A DNA stretch of 64,000 bases from Chlamydoabsidia padenii (Eukaryota > Mucoromycota > Mucoromycetes > Mucorales > Cunninghamellaceae), in NCBI GenBank assembly GCA_025330725.1, contig JAIWND010000002.1, forward strand, positions 1,240,001 to 1,304,000, in the 5' to 3' direction. The position numbers and the translations under genes are program-made. The notes beneath the pieces are model-generated. The model did no database searches. It was not told the origin of the DNA and saw only the letters and a list, made by a program, of their open reading frames with translations. This document shows positions 43,689-57,794 of the stretch, in pieces; the first letter of the stretch is position 1; the number at the start of each line of letters is the position of its first letter.

Positions 43689-44941
43689 CTAAGTTAAAAA
43701 GTCATCATCACCATCATCCATCCACCTTTCTTGTACATCAGTGACGTCTTCATGGAAGCCAGCTTGCATGGCCGTGAGCATAATTGATTCGTTTCCTTCT
43801 GTCAAACCACCAAATACAAATCCGCCTGCCTTGTCGATCACCTGTTGTATCTTGGTCATTGATGATTTATCCTCCACGCATAATGTATAAAAGCCAACCA
43901 GGGCAAAATCCTCTATGAGTTCACACAAGGCTTCGTTGAGTTTCTTGAATTTCGATCCAAAGGCGTCGTCGTTTAATGATTCCAAAAGATACGACAAGTC
44001 CATCACGTCCGTATAGTATCGCAAGTTGAAGCCTAAACATCAAAACATGATGTTAGTTATAAAATAGAAGAAATCACCCTTTATCAAACTTACGTAGTTT
44101 TCCATAAGATTCAATCAAATCTACCTTGGATAAGATGTTGACATGAGGTAGTTCCAGTTGTACCATTGTTTTTAAAGAGAGCAGTAGGACAGAGATATAT
44201 TTTGCAGGATCCGTACAGTAGTGAGCATCTACCAAATGAGCCGCCACCAACTAGATATTAAAAAAGAAAAAAAAAAGATATTATTTAGCCATTCTATTCT
44301 TCAATCCTTCCCCCTTCACCTTTACCATCCTACTTACCCGGAAGTTGTGTTTTTCCAAGACACCCAATAGTTCCTTCACAGCATTATGATGTGTAAATAA
44401 TTCCACCTGGCCCGGGAAATCAAAGATAATATAATGATCTACATGTAACTGGTCAGCTTTTTATACTACACTTACTTGTTTACCTTACCTTTTATTTCAT
44501 CAAGCTTTTCCAATAGCCAATCAACGTTTTTCAAAAGATATTCCACGCAAAACATGATACCACCATTAGGTCCTAGTTTCAAGTCCTCCATGGTGTCTTC
44601 CAAAGTGATCAGATCTGCAATATTAATGGCACAAGGATAAGGTATATGATCATTTGCTGGATCAAGGTTCACCACCGCTACCTTTCTACACACATTGAAT
44701 AACAAAAATAAGATATAAAAAAAAACTAGTTGGAGACTTTTATTCATCACCACTAGTTTATTGTTACTGTTATTGTTTACCTGCCCGATGCTGTCAAGAA
44801 TTGATAGGCGCCCCAACAATACGTGGTTTTCCCCGATCCTGGTGGTCCAACTACGACCTAAATAAACAATCATAAACAGTGTTAGTTTTGGTCATTGATT
44901 TGATTCATACAAATGTGGGTTCTTACTTGACCAAAAGGCAT
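43689..44941 (-). CDS. GPN2: GPN-loop GTPase 2 (Gpn2)
   Basis: GTPase of the GPN family that helps assemble and import RNA polymerase II and III. Six exons; the first is 15 nt (44927-44941, M-P-F-G-Q). The P-loop [20 protein letters not shown] follows at once. The diagnostic GPN loop reads [19 protein letters not shown]. Other motifs: [36 protein letters not shown], and [12 protein letters not shown]. The C terminus is acidic (DDGDDDFLT). The MPFGQ start plus the [11 protein letters not shown] segment point to GPN2 rather than GPN1 or GPN3. Confidence 0.94.
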
Positions 44942-45250
44942 ACTGAATTAGATTTATAAAAAGAAGTAAGGGAAAATAAATAAAAATAAAAAAAAAAAAG
45001 AGAGAAAGGCTGATTAATGGAAGCCGGAGCTTCACCAAAAAGAGGACGAGAGCGGGATTTCAATCATTTTACTTGTTAAATCCCGCCTTCCGTTCAAGAA
45101 AAGTTGGTACCTGATCACATCAAACAATCAAGACAACACATATATAAAACCAAACCAATACTGTTTAAAAACATATTTTTATTTGATGATGGAATATAAA
45201 CTATAGATTATGATAAACAATGTCAGAATGGGAGGAGAGAGTTAACTAGT
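44942..45250. other. Intergenic: GPN2 promoter and RBM22 3' flank
   Basis: Carries the inverted pair of composite elements at 45051-45087. Otherwise AT-rich, no gene. Confidence 0.55.
45051..45087. promoter_or_regulatory. Inverted pair of composite elements upstream of GPN2
   Basis: AGCGGGATTTCAA at 45051-45063 faces TTAAATCCCGCC at 45076-45087, 12 bp apart. The nearer copy starts 110 bp before the GPN2 ATG. Confidence 0.65.
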
Positions 45251-46764
45251 TTATGATGAGAAGGTGGGGTTGGATCCTAAAGCAGAAGAGCCTTGAGAGG
45301 TTGGATCTTGACTTGGATATTTAGCACTATCGTTCTTAGCATCCATAGAAGGAGGAGCGGGTACCTTCATCTTGGTTACATCCACAGATTGTTGTTGTCC
45401 ATTAGACGCCTTGGGCCCTTTGGGTCTTGGTTTCCCCCATGATACACGTAATGGAATGCCATTCAATACCAAACCAACATTTTCCACCTTTTCCGCCGCG
45501 AGCTCTGCTGATGCTCTTGTCACAAAGTTCACAAAGGCACAATTTGACTTTTGGATCACAATGACAGATTTGATTTCACCAAACGCATAAAAAAAGTCTC
45601 TATAAAAAGAATGACCAAAAGAATGTTAGTACCATAAAGTCAATGATTTGATCAATAGTTTACTTTATATGTTGTTGTTCGATAGTTGTGTCTAGGCCGG
45701 TGATAAATAGAGTAGTCTATACAAAGCACAAAAAAAAAAGAGTTAGATTCTACCATATCATACTCCCCCCTCTCATCCTCTAGGTCCTTACCACTGATGT
45801 ATCTTCTGGAGGAGCCAATGACGATTTCATGTTGTTTGTTCGTCCAAGCATCTTTTTTGCTACAGGGTCATTGATACCACGATAACGATCCTTGATGTTT
45901 TGTTTAGCCATATCTTTGTTTTCTTCAGGAATTTCGTGTCTAAATAAATGGATGAGTTGAGTGATACCATTCTATTAACATCAACCCCTCCCACTACCTG
46001 TTTCTTTTACCTGTATGGACAAGAAGCACCTCGATTACATTCACCTTTGACATAGAATGAGCAAATATGGGCTCGATTACGCTTGTAGTAAGGTTCACTT
46101 CTTGCCAAGTTCTTGAGAATATCCCTATTTCCAGCTGAATTTAAACCACCCCCAGCATAAGGATCGCCATTATCGTCATCCATCTATTAGTAATACAATG
46201 ATTAGTCAAGAGTCTTTTCCTTTTCGTTATTTACCTTATTAGCGAGATTTTGAGCATGGTATTGTCTATTGATATCAGTAGTAGGTGCATCAGGTTTAAT
46301 TCCAAGAGCTGTATCTCTGACTTGGACAGGTAGACCTAAAAAAAACAAAATAACAAGTATTTAGCCCCCATTATATTTATAGTCATTGTTTTTTTATTTT
46401 TACCATATTGTAAATCCAAAATACAGGTTTGACAAACGTTCTTTAACTTTGCACAGTTTTGACAGATTTCGGTTTTCTTGTGACGCATGTTTGATCCTGG
46501 AAGCCAACGGAATACTGTAAAAGGTCGATTACAAGTCTTGCATTCTTTTCCAAAAGGTTGTTTAGACATGCGCACGTAAGGATTGTCGCCCAAACAGGTT
46601 TCGCAGAGAATAGGGAATTCCTACAAATAACAAAGATGTTGTTATTATAATGGGTTAGTATATCGTTTCAAGTTGATTTTCTTTGTTCTTCTTTCATAAT
46701 GCCTTTAGTAACTTACAGAGTCTTCCCAGCCTTGTTTGTTGATATCAGCTTTGGTTAAACTCAT
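45251..46764 (-). CDS. SLT11: Pre-mRNA-splicing factor RBM22/Slt11 (Cwc2-Ecm2 type)
   Basis: Spliceosomal protein of the catalytically active complex that contacts U6 and intron RNA. About seven exons run from [20 protein letters not shown] to [15 protein letters not shown]. The N-terminal zinc region has paired cysteines ([37 protein letters not shown]). A CCCH finger reads [19 protein letters not shown]. The RRM runs [20 protein letters not shown] through [15 protein letters not shown]. This order (zinc region, CCCH, RRM) is diagnostic of RBM22. A perfect composite element lies 119 bp upstream and is shared with MCM4. Confidence 0.94.
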
Positions 46765-46882
46765 GATATGATTATGTAGTAAAGTTGGAAAAGAAAAGAG
46801 GAGGACCGCTCAAACAGAATTTTCAGAATAAAGCTACCACAAGTCAACCAATCATAATGATTGAACGTCACTACCAGTGAAT

Positions 46883-46895
46883 TTCAAATCCCGCC
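46883..46895. promoter_or_regulatory. Perfect composite element in the RBM22/MCM4 divergent promoter
   Basis: TTCAAATCCCGCC, exact consensus on the minus strand. It is 119 bp from the RBM22 ATG and 109 bp from the MCM4 ATG, so nearly central in the 239-bp intergenic region. A 20-nt-scale poly-T run lies on the MCM4 side. Confidence 0.75.
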
Positions 46896-47003
46896 ACACA
46901 CTCGCCACGAATTTGATAGAAAACAATTTTTTCGTGATCAGATTGTTTTTTCTCTCTCTTCCTCTTCCTTTTTTTTTTTTTTTTTTTTTATTTTATAAAA
47001 AAC

Positions 47004-50760
<3,757 letters not shown>

Positions 50761-51783
50761 AGGGACATGTGTCCGTTGGTATGTGTTTGTTGTAGTCATT
50801 TATATATATATAGTTTTATAGTTTTTTACCATCTTTTTAATGTCATCCAATTGAATAAAGAAAACCAATATTTTATCATTATGCCTGTTACACTTTACTT
50901 GTTTTGATATGGTATTACGAATATGAATCACCAATGATCATTTTGTTACCGTTACCCTTTTTGTGGGTCTTGTGTACCTTTGCTCTGTACCTTTGCTTCG
51001 AAAATCATCAAACGGGATTCATACACTGATTGATTCAATTATACTGGTGATTACATTATGAATGATGATGATAATGATGATGATGATGCGATATTGACAA
51101 GTAGGGTTGATGGGAATGATACTTGGTTGATCGTATGGGAATCGAATGGGTCGCCGTTTCAAAAAACACCGCGGAATAATCTGGATTTCCCAAAACGGGT
51201 ATTATAAGATAAGGGAAAAAAAATAAACGAGTGCATGTGAGAATATAGTGAACGAAAATAAAAGGTGTCATCTTATCGTAATCAGTATGTCCTTTTATAT
51301 AAAAGAGCTAAAGACATACATTTTGCCGTTTATAGATTTAGAGCGTCCATGGACTACTTGGCACTAGTTTTTTTTTTTTGAAATGGGATAGATATATAGT
51401 ATGGATTGATACAACTTGATGTTGTAAGCAAGAAATAATGTATTGGTACGTATGTAAAACGGAACGGGCTTTGTTTTTATTCTCCATTATCAGCGACTCT
51501 ACCCGAAATGGATATGATAAGTTTTTACGGTAAGTAAAGTGAGGGACGAGGGGGGATCGCTGATCTTATTTTAAAAACCATCTACATAAAAAAGTGGAAA
51601 TTTAAGATTCCGATAGGCACTTGAAAAAAGTTAAAATCCATGTTGGTTCCTTTTTTCTCTTTTTTTCTTTCTCTTTCTTGTCCCCAATTCTTTTTAATCC
51701 ATCTCTCTTCTGCATATATATATATATATTATTTTATCTATTACAGCACACACGTAAACACTATACACTCCTACACCTTTACA
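50761..51783. other. 1.0-kb intergenic region, AreA-type gene promoter
   Basis: No gene. Contains at least four HGATAR sites (51207, 51272, 51487, 51515) and a weak GGCACTTGAAA half-element near 51617. The MCM4 3' end with AATAAA lies near 50850. Confidence 0.5.
51207..51521. promoter_or_regulatory. Cluster of GATA sites upstream of the GATA-factor gene
   Basis: AGATAAG at 51207-51213, CTTATCG (CGATAAG inverted) at 51272-51278, TTATCAG (CTGATAA inverted) at 51487-51493, TGATAAG at 51515-51521. All match the fungal HGATAR consensus. Confidence 0.5.
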
Positions 51784-53831
51784 ATGCATCCCAAAAGTCA
51801 ACTTGCTGATAAACTACTATCCGATTCTCTCTTCCCTGACTCTTCTTCCCCCTCCAAAAAACATGATTCAGAACAGAACGACCCTCTGTCAAGTCAAGTA
51901 TGGAGAATGTATACCAAAGCAAAAGATACTCTACCTAATGGCTCTCGATTGGAAAACCTCACTTGGCGAATGATGGCTATGACTCTCAAGAATAAAGAAG
52001 AAGAAGAAAAAAAGGAAAAAGAAGAAGCTGCTGCTGCTGCTGTCACGTCTACTGGTATTGATATGAAGAACCAACCACCACCTGCAGATGATACAACTTC
52101 TTTTTTATCATCTTCTGCACCTCCTTACATGATGATGGATTACTTGCGTGAAAATCTGGATCAAGAAAAGAAGAATGTCCTGATATCTGGTAGCTCTCGT
52201 GCTTATACATTCCACGACCAAAGGCATACGGTAAGTTAGAAAAAATAATAATATTGATATGCATCTTATTAAATCTCTCTTTTTATATATAGCCTGCTAA
52301 ACGCCGAGCGGACTCATCTCAATTCTGTAACAGTATCACTATTCCTACTCAAGATGACTTGGACTATTTGGATGAAGAAGATAAAAGCGTTGCTTCTCCT
52401 TTAATGTTGGATACCATCAGCAACTCACTACCTCATCACTCATATACGCCACATATGCTACAACATTATACCCCACCGGTTATGGAAAATATCAACAATA
52501 ACTGCGATCCTTCTGTATCTGGCTACTTTGGCAATTCGTCTTCTTCCTCTGCGGTACCTCCGACACATCAGTATGGATCTTTCCAACAGCAACTATATCA
52601 ACAACAACAACAACAACAAATGTCGGCAGGAGGACTTAGCTTTGAAGATCTCTTCTCCATGTACTACTCTTCTAACAACAACTCTGGTCCATGTACACCG
52701 ACTGTCTTGACAGATGATACCTCTCTCTCATCTAATCAACAACAACATAGCAACATCAATGTAGAATCAAATCCCAGTTCGCCCTCTCACATGGTTGAAC
52801 AATCAGATCCACCCAAACCATCGACTGTTAACCAAAGAATGACACCACCCAAAGGAAGAACACAATGTCGAAACTGCAACACGTCTACTACTCCTCTTTG
52901 GCGAAGGGACGCTCAAGGTCAACCTCTTTGTAATGCATGCGGTCTGTTTTTGAAACTCCATGGTGTGGTACGTCCTCTTTGTCTCAAGACGGATGTGATC
53001 AAGAAACGAAATAGATCCAATGCCTCGGGGAAAAAAGGAAAACAGTCAGCAGCAGCAACAACAACAACAACAACGAAACCTTCTCCAGTAATATCGACAG
53101 GATCTTCACCATCACCACCACCAACTTTTGCATCTTATTTATCATCAAATCAACGTAAAAATACCAACACAATCACTTTAGAATCAGCATCAACATCGTC
53201 TTCGGTATCATCACCTTCATCCTCTCCACCACCCACTACTGCTATTGTTGCCCCACCACCTATTAGTAAACGGCAACGACGAACAACACTTACACCAATC
53301 TCACCTTCATCACCTGCTGATGAACTGTATTCATCATCAGTACCAAATTCGGCCACTTTCTACCAACCTCCTTCACCTTATCATCAACAACAGCATCCTG
53401 GCCGTGGCAATGTGGAAAGAGGATCTTATAACCATTATCACCAACACCATCAACAACAACATCCAACAATCTTATCATCTTCTCCTCCTGGTTTGCTCTC
53501 TTCATCTTCTTCACAATCCTCTATGGCAAGTATGTGGTCAAACCCAATTCAACCTTCTTCATCTACCTCTTCAACAACATCACCTACAACCTCTGGCAAC
53601 AATGAAGTCTATAGTATATTGGAATCTATTGGTATGCAATTGAACAATCTTCCTCCCGAAGTACTTCCTCTGGTGGCATCAGCAGCTCAATATCATGCGG
53701 CAAACAAACAACGCCAACAACATGGATTACCTAATGGTCATTCAGAAGGCTCGGATATTGTCTCCATCATTCAGAAAATGTATCCTCCTCGCCAACATGA
53801 CCCTTACCTTCCTCATCAACAACAACAATAA
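51784..53831 (+). CDS. GATA zinc-finger transcription factor, AreA/NIT2-type nitrogen regulator
   Basis: Major positive regulator of nitrogen-catabolic genes in fungi. Two exons (51784-52230, 52293-53831) give 661 residues. Residues about 35-75 ([36 protein letters not shown]) match the DUF1752 region found only in AreA/NIT2-like proteins. One GATA finger lies near 360-385: C-x2-C-x17-C-x2-C ([20 protein letters not shown], then [13 protein letters not shown]) followed by the basic tail [11 protein letters not shown]. The rest is low-complexity, rich in Ser, Gln, Asn, His. The closing Q-run at the C terminus has no obvious NMR-binding helix, a difference from ascomycete AreA. Confidence 0.93.
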
Positions 53832-54090
53832 TAATTGTAGTCCTTTGTATATTTCCCCCCCCCTTTTTTTTAATCTAGTCCATGTTTATAATTATATATA
53901 GTATGCCCCCCCCCTATTGATCTTGTTTATGCTAATAAAAATAATACATTCTTTATTCTACATACATGTATACTTTGATATGATGTTTGATGACGGTTAC
54001 TTTTTTTTTTATATATATGTATAGGATCCATATTTATCGTCGATTCCCCGAAATAATCCCTTGAATTTCTCGGTGATCGAGTTACTTTAA

Positions 54091-54142
54091 GCATTATCTC
54101 GGGACAAATAATAAATATATAAAAAAAAAGCATTATCTCGGG
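54091..54142 (+). repeat. Direct repeat, 13 bp, 39 bp apart
   Basis: GCATTATCTCGGG occurs at 54091-54103 and again at 54130-54142, separated by AT-rich sequence. Confidence 0.8.
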
Positions 54143-54638
54143 TGCCATGATAAAAGTACTCTTTCTTGATTAAATATATTATGTAATTGACCAATCATCG
54201 ACTAGATTCGTTTTATATAAATTGTATGATTCTTTTTGGAATTCATACATAACTGTTATTCAAATCCCAAATACTTCTCCTCGAGTACTTCTTCCCTGAG
54301 CATACACGCTAGGTGTTTGTTTTCATGATTTGCATCAAATTAAAGTAGTAGAATACAACCCTGTAAAGTTCAACTTGGTCGATCAACTCCTTCCTTTGTT
54401 TCCTAGCGATGTTGAGATTGGATGGACCTCACCTACATTTTTAATCCCGCCCGCTTTGAACGTTTGTCCAGGCGGATCCCTTGATTGGATCTTCCTTGAA
54501 GCTTTGGCCCACCTATAGTTGAAGTGGATCTGAACATTCATAGTAGCCAAATAAAACTGTATATTTATCAATAGGTTCCATTGTCCCTATGAGAATGTCA
54601 AAAGAAGAGTGCGCATAGCCTTACACGCTCATATGGAA

Positions 54639-54651
54639 ATCGGGATTTGAA
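54639..54651. promoter_or_regulatory. Composite element ATCGGGATTTGAA, orphan copy
   Basis: 465 bp before the eIF3d start, with no known start codon nearby. Confidence 0.4.
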
Positions 54652-54991
54652 TTTTGTGGAAATCATGCAAAGGTGAACTACCTTCTCGGCAAACTATCAT
54701 AAATAAAGTTGTTGTATTTGGTTGTTGTAACGCATTATAAAATAGTATAAAAATGATCGAGGAACAACCAAGAATATGCAAGACTTTCAGCTCATATCCG
54801 CCGCCTTCTTTTACTCGCCTGAAGGTATTGCAGTCTTTGTTAAAGCTGTTAGTATTGAAACTACAGAATTAACATTATCTTCATATACTTTTTGTTATAT
54901 CTTTTCTATTCTGTTTTTCCTCCAATCAGTTATTACTGTCTCAATGTTATACTAGACAGCTTTTCCAAAAAAAAAAGGGACAGTAAAGTTT

Positions 54992-55004
54992 TTCAAATGC
55001 CGAT
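54992..55004. promoter_or_regulatory. Composite element upstream of eIF3d
   Basis: TTCAAATGCCGAT (ATCGGCATTTGAA inverted), 112 bp before the ATG at 55116, followed by a poly-T run. Confidence 0.6.
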
Positions 55005-55115
55005 TGAGATTCGCTCCAGTCACAACTTTTTTTTTTTTTTTTGTTATGGAGGAACCAACTTTTTTCTCTACTTGATCACTCTTCTTCCTCTTTTTTTTAA
55101 TTCAAGTAAACAAAA

Positions 55116-57091
55116 ATGACTGAAAGCAGACCTCACTTTTACCTTCCTACTCTCCATGACAATGAAAACGGTTGGGGACCTGCCAATGTGATTCCTGCTC
55201 AATTTAGAGACATTCCCTATGCTCCTTACAGTAAAGGTGACAAGCTTGGTCGTGTGGCTGATTGGACCAATCCCGAAGGACAAAAACAAGATAACCGTGA
55301 AAACGTTGGCCGCCAAGGTAGAACTGGATTCAACCGATTCAACCGTGGTAAGTCTCTTTATCAAAGGATGATGATAACAAGCATTTTTTTTTAACTAATT
55401 TAATTGATGGTGCATCCTCTTTCTCCTTTTTATGTAGATCAACAACAAAGTTATGGTGCTTCCTTTGCTTCTGCCTTTGCTTACACTCATACTGAAGATG
55501 AATCCTCCTTCTCTGTGGTGGACAACCGCTCAGCTACTGTCAAAAAGCAGGCTCAAAAGGCGGCAAGTGGTAATACCGGTGGTATTCGAGCCCGTCCTCA
55601 AAACAAGCAGCAACAACAACAACAGCAGCAACAACAAGGCTACCGCACTGTCAACACTCGTCCTTCCGGTGGTAAGCAACAACTTCAACATGGTCGCAAG
55701 CGTTACGGTCAACGTGATTACGACAAGCCTCAACGTGTACGCAATGCTTCTGTCAACATTGGTGCCGACTGGAATCTTTTGGATGAAATTGAATTCAGCA
55801 GGTTAAGCAAATTGTCCTTTGGTATTCCTGAAGCTGAAGATATGTAAGTATAGAACAAATCTATGTGGGGTGGGCATTATCATGTCAGGATGAAGACTAA
55901 CTTTTTTTTTTTTTTTTTACTTTACTTGATATTAGCTCCACTTATGGCTCCATCAACTACTACAACAAAGCCTTCGACCGTGTCAACACTCGTAACGAAA
56001 AGCCTCTTCAACACATTGATCGTGTCAAGTATGATACTACCACCTCTGAAGATCCTGTTATTCAACAATTCATCAATGAAGACAAGGCTACTGTGTATGC
56101 TACCGATGCTGTCTTGTCACTCTTGATGTGTGCTACTCGTACTGTTTATCCCTGGGACATTGTTGTGAAAAAGGAAAACGGCAAGGTAATCTTGGACAAG
56201 CGACCCGGTGGTGTATTCGACTTTGTCACTGTGAATGAAAATACCATGGATCCTCCTGCTGAAAACGACAAGGACACAATCAACTCTTGGTCTGCTCTTT
56301 GTAACGAAGCCACTTATATCAATCAAAACTTTGCTCGTCAAGTACTTGAATCATCTACTGCTATCAAGTTTGATAATGAAAATCCCTTTGCCTCGGCCGA
56401 CACTAGCAGTAAACTTGCCTCTTGTGGTTACCGTTATCGTCAATTCAATCTCGCCACCCCTTCGCCTTCTGCCAACAACACCCATCATTATGGCAGCAGT
56501 TTCAACAATAACAACAATACTCAAGATGAACCTGTCATTCCTCCTATCAACATGATCGTGCGTACCGAAGTGGATGCCGCTGTCAAGATGGGTAACAAGG
56601 ATACTCTAGTGACGATCCGTGCTTTGAACGAATTCGATCCTAATGCTCAAGGTGCTGGTGGTGCTTTATCATGGAAGAAGAGTCTGGATTCTCAACGTGG
56701 TGCTGTGGTGGCTACTGAAATGCGAAATAATGCTGCCAAGTTGGCTCGATGGGCCGTCCAAGCCTTGTTGGCCGGTGCTGAACAACTCAAGCTTGGTTAT
56801 GTTGCTCGTGCTTCTCCTAAGGATAACTCTCGTCATGTGGTGTTGGGTACCCAAGCTTACAAACCTCGTGACTTTGCTGCTCAAATGAACTTATCGTTGA
56901 CCAATGGATGGGGTATTGTCAAGGCTGTAGTGGATATGTGCTTACAATTGCCTGATGGTCGCTATGTCATGATGAAGGATCCCAACCGACCTATCTTGCG
57001 AATCTATGCTGTCCCTGGTGAAGATGATTTGGATGCCGACTATGAAGAAGATGGTGAAAACGACCAAGACGATACAAACACTGAAAACTAG
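55116..57091 (+). CDS. Translation initiation factor eIF3 subunit D
   Basis: Cap-binding-capable subunit of eIF3 (Moe1 in fission yeast). Three exons (55116-55347, 55438-55843, 55936-57091) give 597 residues. The N terminus is typical (FYLPTLHDNENGWGPANVIP, PYAPYSKGDKLGRVADWTN). After a Gln-rich linker, the conserved core follows: SVNIGADWNLLDEIEFSRLS, PWDIVVKKENGKVILDKRPG, FDFVTVNENTMDPP, ARWAVQALLAGAEQLKLGYV, YKPRDFAAQMNLSLTNGWGI. The C-terminal tail is acidic (EDDLDADYEEDGEND), as usual. Absent from Saccharomyces but common in other fungi. Confidence 0.97.
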
Positions 57092-57399
57092 ATCTCTCTC
57101 TCTCTTTTTTTTTTTTATCCATCTTACTACATTATAAATTATGCATTAAATAAAGTGACCTTTTTTGTTATTTATTCACTCCATCTTTTAATCAGGATCA
57201 CCTGCTTTGATGTTAATCAACTGCATCTGATGTGTGTAACTTTATCAAAATAGGACTGGGACTACCGGGGTATGAATATATTATCTTTCCAAGGGTTGCG
57301 CCATAATATAAATATCTCCCCCCCCTTTTTTGTCCCTCTTTTCTGTTAAGTAACTCTTTTTTTTTTTTTACTTTTACCTAAAACCTCTCTTTATAAAAA
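57092..57399. other. Intergenic: eIF3d 3' flank and metallothionein promoter
   Basis: AATAAA near 57149 for eIF3d. A TATA box at 57307 and a C-run/T-run leader precede the metallothionein ATG. No composite element. Confidence 0.55.
57307..57314 (+). promoter_or_regulatory. TATA box of metallothionein gene
   Basis: TATAAATA, 86-93 bp before the ATG at 57400. A TTGCGCC motif lies just upstream (57296) but does not fully match a metal-response core. Confidence 0.6.
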
Positions 57400-57540
57400 A
57401 TGCAAAACGGAAACGGCTGTGGGTAAGTCGAACTTTGTGCACATTGGTTACATTCATATACTAATGATCCTTCTTCTTCTTTTAGTTGTGGTGATGCTTG
57501 TGCTTGTGGTTCTTCTTGCTCTTGTCCTCCCAAGAAATAA
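57400..57540 (+). CDS. Short cysteine-rich metallothionein
   Basis: Two exons (57400-57422 and 57486-57540) give a 25-residue peptide starting MQNGNGCGCGDACAC. It has six cysteines in three C-x-C pairs spaced by three residues (pattern CxC-x3-CxC-x3-CxC, positions 7, 9, 13, 15, 19, 21) and ends PPKK. It has no aromatic residues or histidine. This is the layout of the short copper metallothioneins of Neurospora and Agaricus, which have seven cysteines; the last one is missing here. Expected role is binding copper or other thiophilic metals in the cytosol. The intron is 63 nt with GTAAGT donor and TTTTAG acceptor. The gene is too short for usual ORF thresholds. Confidence 0.88.
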
Positions 57541-57794
57541 ACTCTTAAATTGGATTGTCTAATACACCTTGACAAACCTGCCCCAATAGCTTTCTTTGTA
57601 ACATCGTATTAGTTGATTAGGCCCTAATCCTTTTTAAACCCAATAAATGATCCAAATGATATATTATGTATACAAAAGTCTGATGAAGTGTGTATTTTAT
57701 TGATTGATTAATGTTTTTTTTAAATGAAAAAAAAAAAGCAGGTGTCGTTTATATATACTATACTAAAGGAGATGCAAAGGGAAGGGAAGATGAT

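Larger units (their letters stand above)
53832..55115. other. 1.28-kb intergenic region upstream of eIF3d
   Basis: No supported gene. Holds a 13-bp direct repeat (54091 and 54130), orphan composite elements near 54442 and at 54639, and the eIF3d promoter copy at 54992 plus poly-T. A plus ORF at 54330-54518 has no domain. Confidence 0.5.

Noticed and set aside
52528..53643. Shadow ORFs rich in Asn, His or Leu over the AreA-type gene
   Set aside because: They are other-frame readings of CAA/CAT/TCA repeats in the low-complexity part of the real protein.
54330..54571. Overlapping ORFs on both strands upstream of eIF3d
   Set aside because: Mirror-image ORFs in a region with an orphan element; no recognised domain.
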